Assembly (NCBI GenBank): GCA_958510825.1
Contig: OY294049.1
Coordinates: forward strand, 29,521,415-29,585,414
Source: Brachypterus glaber
Taxonomy: Eukaryota > Arthropoda > Insecta > Coleoptera > Kateretidae
Length of the DNA: 64,000 nt
Direction of reading: 5' to 3'
The notes beneath the pieces were generated by a model. The model was not told the DNA's origin. It worked only from the letters and a program-made list of their open reading frames with translations, and did not search any database. Numbering within the stretch: position 1 is the stretch's first letter; every line of letters starts with the position of its first letter. This document shows positions 54,301 through 64,000 of this stretch, in pieces. The position numbers were made by a program, and so were the translations under genes.

Positions 54301-54830
54301 TATTATTCATGTTTGTTATGTTGCCTTTAACAAAATAAACAAAATCCCAAAATGTAAAACAAGTAAAACAACTGAATTTTATCACATTATGATAACATTA
54401 ATTTTAGAATAGATTAAAATAGTCGTCTTTGCTGGACAAATATGGTTTACGAGTCCAGCAATAAAGTAATTTTCCCTTGGTAATCCTATTTTTTTTCTTT
54501 TTTTTTTTTCGTAAAGTTGACCCTGCTTACCAAAAAGTTAGCCGATCCTTAGTATAGCTTATCTAATATTAAAATAGCCAGACAATTTACCTTTAAAATC
54601 CACTTTCTCTGTCGTAGACAGTTGTAAATGGTGAGTATTTCGCATATTATTTCACTGTATTACGATATATTACATAATTTTTAATCTCTTAAACAGCGTT
54701 CGGCACATGACCGCATTTTGGTACCACGTTGGGTACTGAGTATAAATAGAATTTAGGCGCCCATGTACGTGGGAGTTTGAAAATGTAAAATATTTTTTTA
54801 CGGGTGGCAACACCCTTTATTAAAATTGGG
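54301..54830. other. Gene-free stretch
   Basis: AT-rich; no repeat partner or ORF recognised in this window. Confidence 0.35.
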
Positions 54831-55247
54831 GATGGAAAATCAATAACCGGTTTTCGGTTAACCGGTTTCGGAAATTACCTCGGTTTTCAGTTTAAACTCG
54901 GAAGAAATGACCGGTTAAAACCGAGTGGAACCGTTTAAAAAAAAAGCTTTACCCCTAGCGGAAATTTTAATAGCTAAAAAAAGTCCTCACAGAGGAGGTT
55001 TTTTAGAGAAAGTGCACTTCCTCTAAAAAAGCTTTACTATCGCTAACAGAAATTTTGACGACTAAAAAAAACTCCTCACCTCCTCAAAAAAAAAAAGTTT
55101 TACCCCTGACACCGAATTTTTTAGCCACTTTCAAAGGGGCTTAGGGAGCTACGATGTATATTTGGACATATGTTTATAGGGACTTTTTGTCATATTTTAT
55201 AATGTAGAATCACTCCTTAATTATTGACCCTATTTCAAATACACCTT
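54831..55247. repeat. Short repeats and a partial end of element C
   Basis: Starts with CCGGTTTTCGGTTAACCGGT-type palindromic words (54,858-54,930). Three degenerate ~60-70-bp units follow with GCTTTACCCCTAGCGGAAAT and AAAAGTCCTCAC (54,950-55,110). It ends with one terminal arm of element C (55,128-55,247, TTTAGCCACTTTCAAAGGGG ... CTATTTCAAATACACC). Confidence 0.6.
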
Positions 55248-56009
55248 GCTCCCAGCTAAAACAGATCAGTCCTTTTTTTGCGTTTTGCTATCGGAATAAA
55301 ATTTATGTCAGTCAATATACACTCAACAAGCTATAACTATGCATAAACAAAGGTTTTCTCTTTCTTTCTCTTCTAGTTTTTGTTTTTAAATAGAGCTTAT
55401 TTGACACCATTTTCATAGCAATTTAAATTTAAATGGGCAAAAATCATACATTTCAAATAATGTTTTATATTTTGTATTTAAACTATAAATAATTAATCCT
55501 AATTTATTATTTAAAATCACAACTATTTGTTTATTAGCGTCTGTGGTTAAGGGTTTCAAGTACCCAAACTACTTCTACTATATTTTTTAATCGGATTTAA
55601 GTTCATTTAAGCCTATTTTGTTAATACTAATAGTACTGGTGATATCCGCGCCGATTCAGGCAGGGCTGAGGGCTTGGGTCACGGATTTGGCTGATTATTT
55701 TTTTATATGTAATCGATGTTAGAGAAAACCTCAACGGGCTTTTTTTCAAAAAGCCCCGTTTAGAAAATATGATTTTTTAAAAAAAATTTCAAAAAATTTG
55801 AATTTCTCAAAAATGTGACATTGACGTACAATAACTCAATAACTACTTAATCTAGAGAACTGCGGGTTTCCCTATTATACAAATCATATTTTTTTCTATG
55901 GAATTTTATCAAATTAGTTTTGACAGTATTTAATTTTTCAAGATGGCGGCGAAAAATTTTGCCATTTTTCTCAAAAACTCCATATTTTATTTTTTTCAAA
56001 ATTTCAGGA
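55248..56009. other. Gene-free stretch
   Basis: No gene. 55,690-56,009 belongs in style to the outer flank of foldback T (AAGATGGCGGCGAAAAATTT) but has no clear mirror. Confidence 0.3.
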
Positions 56010-56204
56010 TCAACTACTAATTACACTACCCGACAAGGTTTTTATACATTTAACAAAATATATCATTTCTAGACCAGTTTCCTCTGCTGATTCCAAATCC
56101 GTTATTAAAATTAAAATCTACAGTGCCATTTTTGATATACAGGGCGATTTAGGAAAAAAAAATACAATTTTTTCAAAAAATTTAAGATCCGACATTATTT
56201 AATA

Positions 56205-57371
56205 CAGGGTGTATTTGAAATAGGGTCGGAAATTTTAACAGGTGATTCTACATGATAAAATATGACAAAAAGTTCCTATAAACATATGTCTAAAAATGCG
56301 TCATAAGGGAGCTACGCCCCTTTGAAATTGGCTAAAAAAATCGGTTTTTATTTAATAACTCAGGAACCCTTTGAGATATATTAACCAGGTTTTGCACGTG
56401 AATTAATCCTAATAAGGCCCATCTTTGTATGTCATTTTCACGTACTTATTTAAACCAGGGGTGTCCGAAACCGGGGGGCCTTATCAGTTTTTTGTCCCAA
56501 ACTTTTTTCTGTGTAACTTTTTTGCAATTTTATTTTTGAAATATGATTCCTTAGGTCAAAATACATAAAAAAGGTACTCTTGTTGTAATACTGTAGGATT
56601 AACCGTTTTCGAGAAAAGTTCATTTGAAGGTGAAATTTAACGGTTCGAGGACGAAAAATTAAATACTAAAATGTCGAAAACCAAAATTTTAATGATGCAA
56701 TGTTATTCTACATCAAAAACTAAGAAAAAAAGTTTCCATACATGTAGGTCGAAAAAACGCTTTTAAAGCTACCATAGCCCTTTAAAAATGGTGCATATTT
56801 AGGAGACCATAGCTCCATTAGGATTCATTTTTGGAAGTACCTGTATATGAGGTTTTTTTCTTAGTTTTTAATGTATATTCGCCCTACATCATTAAAATTT
56901 TGGTTTTCAATATTTTAGTATTTAATTTTTCGTCCTCGAACCGTGGAATTTCACCTTCAAATGAATTTTTCTCGAAAACGGTTAATCCTACAGTATTACA
57001 ACAAGAGTACCTTTTTTATGTATTTTGACCTGGGGAATCATATTTCAAAAATAAAATTGCAAAAAAGTTACACAGAAAAAAGTTTGGGACAAAAAACTGA
57101 TAAGCCCCCCCCCGTTTTGCACACCCCTGGTTCAAATAAGTACATGAAAATAACACATAAAAACGGGTCTTGGTAGGATTAGTTGACGTGCAACACCTGG
57201 TTGATATATCTCAAAGGGTTTCTGAGTTATTAAATAAAAACCGATTTTTTTAGCCACTTTCAAGCTCCCTTATGACGCATTTTTAGACATATGTTTATAG
57301 GAACTTTTTGTCATATTTTATGATGAAGAATCATCTGTTAAAATTTCCGACCCTATTTCAAATACACCGTG
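56205..57371. mobile_element. Element C, copy 3: complete, TA-flanked, 1,167 bp
   Basis: Ends CAGGGTGTATTTGAAATAGG and CCTATTTCAAATACACCGTG with TA immediately outside (56,203-56,204 and 57,372-57,373). This is the only copy here with both ends clean. It reads as a full palindrome with arms of ~430 bp and a small loop near 56,800. The 77-codon ORF 56,943-57,176 equals the arm ORF in copy 1. Confidence 0.85.
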
Positions 57372-57719
57372 TATATATTTTTTGAAAATTGGAAAACATG
57401 GAAAGCATTTTTCAATTGTTTTTCACAAAAAAAAAAAATTTTTTTGATTGTCAAATTTTTGAAAAACGATTTTTTTATGAATTTAAATTAAAATATTCAT
57501 TCATTTCGCTCTTTATTTTGTTTTTAAATTCTTTACTCTAGACCTCCTAGAAATACTACAATTTAAATTTTAAGTTGGAAATTTTTGCATGAAGACTCGC
57601 TTAATTTATTTTATAAAATAGCCCGTTTTCTGCATTCGGGGTGGAACTTAAGATTTATATTTTTTTTGAGAGAGTAGTGATAGGCGCACTCAACTCAAAA
57701 ATAAAAGGGAACCATTTTT

Positions 57720-57870
57720 ACAGGGTTCCCACCAATCCTGGAAAACCTTGAAAACCTGGAAAAGGCATGGAATTTAGATTCCCACCTGGAATACCTGGAA
57801 TTTAACATTTTTTCTTAAAAAACACGTTTTTTTACCTGGAATTTTGTAATAGCACCTGGAATTTAACATA
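57720..57870. repeat. CCTGGAA minirepeat cluster
   Basis: CCTGGAA occurs at least eight times in 150 bases, often as ACCTGGAATTTAAC or CTGGAAAACCTTGAAAACC. No conserved frame. Confidence 0.75.
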
Positions 57871-58537
57871 CAAAAATATAATTTGTTTAATAAAAATTAA
57901 ATACCCTTAACACAAAAATTAAAGGATATAAAAAAACATCCTAAATTTTTAGGTGATTTTAAAGCCTGTAACTTGGCGAAAAATGGTCGTAGTGCAATGA
58001 TAAAATAGTATATTACGCACCGAGTACGCGAACCTAGTTTTTAGTGCACGAGAGTGCTCTTTTCTTTTTCCAAACGAGGCGCAGCCGAGTAAAAAAAGTA
58101 TCTTTTGTTTTTTTTTTCAATCTCAAAGTATCCCAAAAAAACCCTCAAATGTTCAAACCGCTGCAATTTTTTTTTCATTGTGATCCGAATGATCGAAATT
58201 GTCATTTTTGCTAAAAATTAATTAAAGGATTTATTCACCTTTTAATTTTTTTTTTCGAAAAAAAAAATGATTTTACAAAATTCACAATTCTACTAGGTAT
58301 GACAATCAATTACCCGAAATAATTTTTTTTTTTCGAAAAAAAAAAATCGAAAAAAAAAACATTTTTTTTTAATTTATTTTTTTATTTTTTTTTAAATTTT
58401 TTGTTTAATATTATTATTATAAAAAAAAAAATTCACATCTGATTTGGATTCAGAAAAAAATAGATGGGAAACAACTTTTAATCGTAAAAAAGTAGCAAGT
58501 ATAAGATATTTAATATAAAAAGTAAACAAAACAAATA

Positions 58538-58755
58538 CTATGGTCTGTTTTTTCCAATCAAGATAGTAAATTAAAAATCGCACAGTGAATATTTTCAAAA
58601 CAGATTCGAATATTGGATATACGAATATACTGCGTAGTCTATTTTATAAAACATAACTATATTCTATACACAAACATATACTATTCAAACCTGTTGTAAA
58701 AATATTTACTGTGCGATTTTTAATTTACTATCTTGCTTGATGAAACAGACCATAG
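58538..58755. mobile_element. MITE L, copy 2, uninterrupted, ~216 bp
   Basis: CTATGGTCTGTTTT and AAACAGACCATAG are the ends. Internal ATTAAAAATCGCACAGTGAA and ACTGTGCGATTTTTAAT are mirrored. It shows the empty site for retroposon M (AATATTGGATATACGAATAT) where copy 1 has its insert. Confidence 0.8.
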
Positions 58756-58859
58756 TTTTTTTTATAGAATTTAGCATAAAAATAAGTTATAGGTATAAGT
58801 TTTTTTATTAAAAATAATAAAAATACCCTTTAATCCATTTTTGCACAAAACTCCCTTAA

Positions 58860-59016
58860 GCCCTTCCGCTCCATTGTATCCACGTATGGATATTTGTAGG
58901 TATAGTAAAATATACCACAATATCCACAGTTGGATATTTGTTTACGCGATTTTCCATATACATTTTAATCTAGTGTAGGGACCTGTACCTTGAAAAAGCG
59001 GCTGGAGCGGAAGGGG
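58860..59016. mobile_element. piggyBac-like MITE, 157 bp, TTAA-flanked
   Basis: GCCCTTCCGCTCCA and TGGAGCGGAAGGGG ends, directly flanked by TTAA at 58,856-58,859 and 59,017-59,020. TTAA targets are typical of piggyBac. The interior has GGATATTTG words in symmetric arrangement. Confidence 0.75.
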
Positions 59017-60015
59017 TTAAGACTGAATAATTTTAAGATAATTATTACAGGAGAAGAACATTCCGAAAAAAAAAATATTATGTCCAATACAAAACGAAAC
59101 AGCAAAACACAAAATTGGCCCGATTTTGCGCCAAATACTTTTCATATCTAGTAAGCTTAGGACTTCATTTGGACTCAGGGCAGAACTTTTTGTCAAAATA
59201 TATGTACATTTTACTAAAATACATAAAATATTAAATCAGGAAAGAGTAAACATAGAAAATACCAGTAGCTGCTTTTTGCACCGAAACTATAAAATAGTTT
59301 GCAATTTTGACACCAGATTTGGTTTCAGATGAAAAAATAAGATAGGAAAACACTCTTTAATCGTAAAAAAGTAGCAAGTATAAGATATTATAAAAAGTAA
59401 GTAAAATAAATCTTAATAAAAGAACCAATTTTTAGTACCATTTTAAAAATGGTTTCCTTCTGTTTTTGAGGTTAAATTTGGTACCGTGGAGTTGGCCTAT
59501 CACTACTCTCTCAAAAAAATATAAATCTTAAGTTCCACCCCGAATGCAGAACATGGGCTATTTTATAAAATAAAGCGGGTCTTTATGCAAAAATTTCCGA
59601 CTATTGGTACTTAAAATTTAAATTGTAGCCTTTCCAGGAGGTCTAGAGTAAAGATCTAAAAAACAAAATAAAAAGCGAAGATTAATGAAAATTTTAATTT
59701 AAATTCATACAAAAAATCCGTTTTTCAAAAATTTGACATTAAAACAAAAATTGTTCTTTTTTTGAGAAAAAAAAATGTAAAAATTATTTGCATGTAAATC
59801 ATAGATAGCCTTAAAAATAAACAATTTCTTAAACTTCGTACCAATTTTCAAAAAAAAAATATTAAGAAATGTCGTATCTAAAATTTTTTGTAAAAATGTA
59901 ACTGTAGATTTTAATTTCGATAACGGATTTGGAATCAGCAGACAAAACTGGTCTAGAAATAGTACATTTGGTTAAATATATATGAAAAAAGTTTTCATTT
60001 GTAGGGTAGTGTTAT

Positions 60016-60431
60016 GTGGTGAAGCTGGAGCTAAAGTAGTCTAACTAACAAAATGTAAATATGGAGAAAATTAAGAAAATGCGTTTTGACTTGTAATTTA
60101 ATCACTTTTACCTTTAAAACAAAACTGTTAGCATGTTAGCATAAAATATAAAAAAACTTATCTCATTAAAATTTAGTTTTAGGTGCCTTCAATTATTACG
60201 CGACACTTTTTAGGAAAAAACTCAGTCTCTTTTCACACATAAGTTTATTATTTTTTTTTTTGGTAAGTTGGCACAGAAGGTGTAAAATAATACTTAAACC
60301 TAACCATATAATATAATTTTAATTATTTTAATGCCAATTTTAATCTATTTTACACATAAATTTTAAAAATTGCTATTTTCGCCAAAAGTGAAAAAGCTAA
60401 AGTGGTCCAACTAACATTGTTTTCAACACTT
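60016..60431. other. Gene-free stretch before the gap
   Basis: AT-rich; no feature recognised. Confidence 0.3.
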
Positions 60432-60631
60432 NNNNNNNNNNNNNNNNNNNNNNNNNNNNNNNNNNNNNNNNNNNNNNNNNNNNNNNNNNNNNNNNNNNNN
60501 NNNNNNNNNNNNNNNNNNNNNNNNNNNNNNNNNNNNNNNNNNNNNNNNNNNNNNNNNNNNNNNNNNNNNNNNNNNNNNNNNNNNNNNNNNNNNNNNNNNN
60601 NNNNNNNNNNNNNNNNNNNNNNNNNNNNNNN
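60432..60631. other. Assembly gap of exactly 200 N
   Basis: Exactly 200 N bases. The round number suggests either an estimated size or a placeholder. ORFs spanning it are meaningless. Confidence 1.
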
Positions 60632-61071
60632 AAACTGTTTCTGTTTTACAATAACATAACATTTGGACTTTTAAAAACTTACAGCAAATATTAGTAGTGG
60701 CATACAAGATAAAATTAGGCCGCCATATTTGATAGCCCTATGCCGTCTTAAAAGATATTTATTTTTTATTTTTAGTTTCTATACATAAAAAACATGTTTT
60801 AAGTAGTTTATTAAATACAATCTTTATAACATACAATGTGTCCACATAACCAATATTTTTGTGTAACCTGACGAATAGCGGCTTATTTTGATTTTCATGT
60901 ATCGTTACTAAAAATATTATGTAACTACCATGTATATTAAATTAAATTTATAAAAATGGTTAACAATAACGAAGAAAAGTCTAAAGAATATAATGACATA
61001 GTTTTCTTTCCCTAAATCACAAAACTAAAAATCGACTTTTGGTATGCAAAACATTCTCACGGACACATAGT
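60632..61071. other. Gene-free stretch after the gap
   Basis: AT-rich; no ORF or mirrored sequence noticed. Confidence 0.3.
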
Positions 61072-61073
61072 TA

Positions 61074-61214
61074 GGGTCACTCGATCAGTTGTTACTTTGT
61101 CTAGTGTTTTGTTGGTTAGCCGTTTGGGTTTCTTGTAGTTTTCGCCCAAACCAACCAACCACCAAAACACACTAACACACAAACTAGACAAAGCAACACC
61201 CGATGGAGTGACCC
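61074..61214. mobile_element. TA-flanked hairpin MITE, 141 bp
   Basis: GGGTCACTCGATCAGTTGTT and GCAACACCCGATGGAGTGACCC are approximate inverses, as are CTTTGTCTAG / CTAGACAAAG and GTTGGTTAGCCGTTTGGGT / ACCCAAACGG-like inner parts. TA at 61,072-61,073 and 61,215-61,216. Likely a Tc1/mariner-type MITE. Confidence 0.7.
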
Positions 61215-61221
61215 TACACAT

Positions 61222-61460
61222 GGGAGATTAGCTCAGCGGTCTAAGGCATCGATATAGCATTGACACTGAGCTAATAATCGTGAGTTCAAACCTCACTGGC
61301 GCCGATTGCCTTTTTCAGTTAATTAGTAATTGAAATTTGGCGTACTCCCTAGAAATATTGGTTCGAAAGTCAATTAAAGCCGGTGGTTTCCTCTACTACT
61401 AGCCCACACAAGTCCTGGACTTAGGGGATGCTTAATTAAGTAGAATAGTACGAGGTTAAA
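61222..61460 (+). mobile_element. tRNA-derived SINE, copy 2, with a different tRNA-like head
   Basis: The head has an A-box-like TTAGCTCAGCGGTCTAAGGC and a B-box-like GAGTTCAAACCTCAC. The body from TGGCGCCGATTG through ACACAAGTCCTGGACTTAGG to CGAGGTTAAA is the same as SINE copy 1. The head differs in length and sequence from that of copy 1 (which has GCATAGCGTAGTGGTTAGCG). Not a functional tRNA, because the acceptor ends do not pair. Confidence 0.85.
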
Positions 61461-61795
61461 AATAAACATAATAAACATAGTGCATCATAAATAAATTATC
61501 GATCTTACTATGTATGAAGTATTATAAATTAATATCAATATTTGACATTGTATTTTACTTTAATTTTTTTTTGTGATATTAATTAGCGTACCGTAAAACG
61601 GGGCGAATAGGAACGAAACTGAACTTTTGATAGCTACAACTTTAGTTTTTTAGGATTTTTTCCTTTCAAATATGAGCAAACCTTCGAATGAATATTTTTA
61701 TTTAAAAGATTTATGCGGTGAATTAATTAATTAATTGATATTAAAGCCCATTTATACAATAAAAATGAATGCCAGGTGATACAAATAGAAGAATA
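61461..61795. other. Gene-free stretch
   Basis: Contains CCGTAAAACGGGGCGAATAGG at 61,600. A loosely inverted partner (CCCATTCGCCCCACTTAAAC) is near 62,260, but the intervening arms are too diverged to call an element. Confidence 0.3.
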
Positions 61796-61908
61796 CCCAG
61801 TTAGTGTGTCAAATTAATGAATTTATTTTTTTTGTCGGATTATTATGTAAGAAAGTTTTTTACATAGGAATCCGAAAAAAAATTAAATTTGACACACTAA
61901 CTGGGTTT
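61796..61908. mobile_element. ~113-bp hairpin MITE
   Basis: ACCCAGTTAGTGTGTCAAATT at 61,796 is mirrored by AATTTGACACACTAACTGGGT ending 61,908. The inner GTCGGATT / AATCCGA parts also pair. No target duplication is evident. Confidence 0.75.
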
Positions 61909-62460
61909 CTTTGTGCAGGGTCACATATTGAACATAAATGAATATACACTAGGCTATAAAAAACATCCTAAATTTTTAGTTGATTTTTAAAAGGCTGTAA
62001 CTTGGAGAAAAATGGTCGTAGAGCAATGATAAAAAAAGCAAATTGAAGCTCCAAGTCTCTAGTTTATTTATTTTCAACATATACCGTTTTTGAGTAATCA
62101 TGAACATATCAGCGGTAAAAAATCTAAATTTTTGTTTGCCTTTCAGAAGGTCCACTGTCTTGTGAATTAATCTGCATACTATTTTAGCTTGATTCTTCTC
62201 TAAGTGCTCTATACGATAATTTTATTATTTTCAATGCTTTTTTTCTTTTATTCCTATATTCCCATTCGCCCCACTTAAACTCAAAATTTTCGCAGCAAGA
62301 GAAAAATAATTTCAGACCTCGAATAGTATCAAAAAAATTCAGCTGTTGAATAGTTATCTTAATATAATATGTAATCATAAACGTACTTAATTTTTCAATA
62401 CAGCCACTTTTGGGCACTTTTAGCTCTATAAAAAGTGCCGCTATTTTCATTGCATGATAA
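61909..62460. other. Gene-free stretch sharing one segment with 57.9 kb
   Basis: AAAAAACATCCTAAATTTTT, GTAACTTGG and AAAAATGGTCGTAG at 61,960-62,030 recur at ~57,930-58,000, an unassigned repeat. The 88-codon minus-strand ORF has no motif. Confidence 0.35.
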
Positions 62461-63024
62461 ACATTTGAATAACTGGATAGTGCTAATGAACTGAAGTTGT
62501 AGGTTAGTATAATTTTAATTTGCGGATATCCCTAAATAAGATTTTGTTCTTCTTCTTCTTCTAATTTGCTTTGACCTTTTTCTTTCGAAATTTGGTCAGC
62601 TCAGTATAAATTTGTATTTATACTATATATTAAAGTGGTATTCTGGGCTTCAGGTCACAGCAAAGTGTTCTGGAGTTCTAGACTCCATCCCCGTAGTCCT
62701 TTTCTTATTTACTATTGGTTATGTTAGTTGTTGCCAAGGCAGACATTTGAATAACTGGATAGTGCTAATGAGCTGAAGTTGTAGGTTAGTATAATTTTAA
62801 TCTGCGGATATCCCTAAATAAGATTTTGTTGTTCTTCTTCTTCTAATTTGCTTTGACCTTTTTCTTTCGAAATTTGGTCAGCTCAGTATAAATTTGTATT
62901 TATACTATATATTAATGTGGTATTCTGGGCTTCAGGTCACAGCAAAGTGTTCTGGAGTTCTAGACTCCATCCCCGTAGTCCTTTTCTTATTTACTGTTGG
63001 TTATGTTAGTTGTTGCCAAGGCAG
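62461..63024. repeat. 282-bp direct tandem duplication of a retroposon
   Basis: The block from ACATTTGAATAACTGGATAG to GTTGTTGCCAAGGCAG (62,461-62,742) is repeated at 62,743-63,024 with very few differences. Each unit contains, on the minus strand, a retroposon ending in a GAA-repeat tail (TTCTTCTTCTTCT on plus). Its CTGCCTTGGCAACAACTAAC word is shared with retroposon M at 43.4 kb. Confidence 0.9.
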
Positions 63025-63030
63025 TTTTTT

Positions 63031-63765
63031 CACGATTCACTCACCGCAGTAATGAGAAGAATCCAGCGCATGCGAACTGATTCTGTTTTGACGTATGCCT
63101 AAAATTATTTTAGGGTTATGTAACATTCTTTTGCAGTATTTTACAAAAATATCTACTTTTTTCTTATGAATATTGTTACACCAGGCAAGCATTTATTTTT
63201 TAATTAGTTAAAGCTAAATTATTTAGCCTAAATATAATCCTATTTGATTCTCAAAATATATCGCCTTCTAAATTCTGAAATATCGTATCTGAAATATGCC
63301 TCCCATTAAAAAAAAACACCAAACCAGCAAACTACCAAACCAAACCATTATTAACGTTAACCGACGCCTCCCATTAAAAACCAAACACCAAACCAGCAAA
63401 CTACCAAACCAAACCATTGTTAACGTAAACCAACGCCTCCCATTAAAAAAAAAACACCAAACCAGCAAACTACCAAACCAAACCATTGTTAACTTAAACC
63501 AATGCCCCCATTAAAAAAATCAAACAGAAATTCGTGAGTATTTTAACAATATTTTGCTATATATTCTAACAAAAAAACTAGTGTACTGGTGGTAGTAGTA
63601 GTTTGGTAGTTTATGCATAAGAAAAAAGTAGATATTTTTGTAAAATTCCCCAAAAGAATGTTATATAAGCTTAAAATAATTTTTGGCATACGTCAAAACA
63701 AAAATAAGAAAATCAGTGCGCATGCGCTGGATTCTTCTCATTACTGCGGTGAGTAAATCGTGTTT
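63031..63765. mobile_element. Minisatellite foldback N, copy 2, both arms present
   Basis: CACGATTCACTCACCGCAGT at 63,031 mirrors ACTGCGGTGAGTAAATCGTG at ~63,760. Arms continue through GGATTCTTCTCATTA / CCAGCGCATGCG and AAAAATATCTACTTTTTTC. Only one arm carries the minisatellite here (63,298-63,520). Confidence 0.75.
63298..63520. repeat. Minisatellite of 67-70 bp units in N copy 2
   Basis: GCCTCCCATTAAAAA-like starts at 63,298, 63,365, 63,435 and 63,504. Each unit has ACACCAAACCAGCAAACTAC and CATTGTTAACGTAAACCAA. Open frames on both strands arise from the repeat and its A/C strand bias. Confidence 0.85.
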
Positions 63766-63767
63766 TT

Positions 63768-63955
63768 GTAATTATATTTGCGCATGCGCTAGTATATAAA
63801 AAAAAATTGTACGTATAAAAACTTTATAAAACATTATAAATGATTAAAAACCATAAAATTCCCTTCTTACTCCAATATAATCCCATGTTCGTCATTTTAC
63901 TGCAAATCTTCCATACAATCACTATAAAATATATAAAATCGAATCCGGGGCATAT
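63768..63955 (-). mobile_element. Retroposon M, 5' part, minus copy
   Basis: Reverse complement of 43,175-43,385: TTGCGCATGCGCTAGTATAT, CCATAAAATTCCCTTCTTACTC, CGTCATTTTACTGCA and TTCCATACAATCACTATAAA in order. Confidence 0.75.
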
Positions 63956-64000
63956 CTAAGATAGCAAATAAATAAATATATAACTAATACACATAAAAAA

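Larger units (their letters stand above)
56010..60015. mobile_element. Foldback T, ~4 kb, with element C inserted in its left arm
   Basis: Left arm 56,010-56,204 plus 57,373-57,745 mirrors 59,440-60,015. Shared words include AGACCAGTTTCCTCTGCTGATT, GTTCCACCCCGAATGCAGAA, TTTACTCTAGACCTCC and TTGAGAGAGTAGTGATAGGC. Element C copy 3 fills the gap. The loop (57,745-59,440) contains CCTGGAA minirepeats, MITE L copy 2 and a TTAA-flanked MITE. Confidence 0.7.

Noticed and set aside
60402..60707. ORFs of 85 and 94 codons across the N run
   Set aside because: Most of their length is undetermined sequence.
61222..61302. tRNA gene on the plus strand
   Set aside because: Same reasoning: tRNA-like head of SINE copy 2, with no acceptor pairing.
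61600..62290. Foldback with ACGGGGCGAATAGG ends
   Set aside because: Only short, diverged words are inverted, and the arms could not be followed.
63268..63514. Two 72-codon ORFs on opposite strands with 23-residue repeats
   Set aside because: Produced by the 67-70 bp minisatellite of element N; its A/C bias removes stops on both strands.

Overview
The window looks like AT-rich intergenic DNA from an arthropod, most likely an insect. The evidence is insect-type non-LTR retrotransposons, a Tc1/mariner-type transposase relic, tRNA-derived SINEs, many insect-style MITEs and a retrocopy of a USP2-like deubiquitinase. I could not name the species. I found no intact, intron-bearing host gene, no rRNA, no functional tRNA and no CRISPR array. 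A 200-base run of N (60,432-60,631) is an assembly gap. Coordinates of repeat arms were read by eye and can be off by some tens of bases unless a flanking duplication pins them.

Layout. Positions 1-3,265: two foldback (long inverted repeat) elements. 3,659-6,629: an ~3 kb element with ~400 bp inverted arms and a small MITE inside. 6,842-13,247: a run of MITE-like palindromic elements, namely one B, two A and two C copies flanked by TA, with a 124-bp tandem repeat between. 13,525-25,847: a Russian-doll block. Outer element D holds element E (flanked by TCCG), foldback F (with minisatellite element N inside) and palindrome G. G's right arm is split by a 3.4 kb retrotransposon and a SINE. 26.0-27.6 kb: a satellite-like array and a 132-bp hairpin. 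27.69-29.38 kb: a second, 5'-truncated retrotransposon. 30,068-32,196: a mariner-like transposon with a frameshifted transposase. 32,472-33,923: a hAT-like element that keeps a BED-type zinc-finger ORF.

The strongest coding feature is an uninterrupted 917-codon ORF at 36,449-39,202. It has a reverse transcriptase domain followed by a Cys/His cluster and a restriction-like-endonuclease-like C-terminus. It sits between inverted arms at 36,098-36,380 and 40,172-40,438, a DNA-transposon-like frame around a retroelement-type enzyme. This is the best candidate in the window for an under-described mobile element.

The right part holds a TIR-like element split by a retroposon (43.1-43.8 kb) and the USP2-like retropseudogene (44,164-45,153). 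Between 46.0 and 54.3 kb lies a second nested block of foldbacks and minisatellites. It contains a hAT-like element O with subterminal iterons, two retrotransposon relics and a solo arm of D. A further foldback (56.0-60.0 kb) hosts a third C copy and a TTAA-flanked MITE. The end carries a SINE with a different tRNA-like head, a tandemly duplicated retroposon and a second copy of minisatellite element N.

Functionally these sequences are mobile-element copies in various states of decay rather than a pathway. The nesting order gives a relative insertion history, and several insertions leave clean target duplications or matching empty sites within the window.
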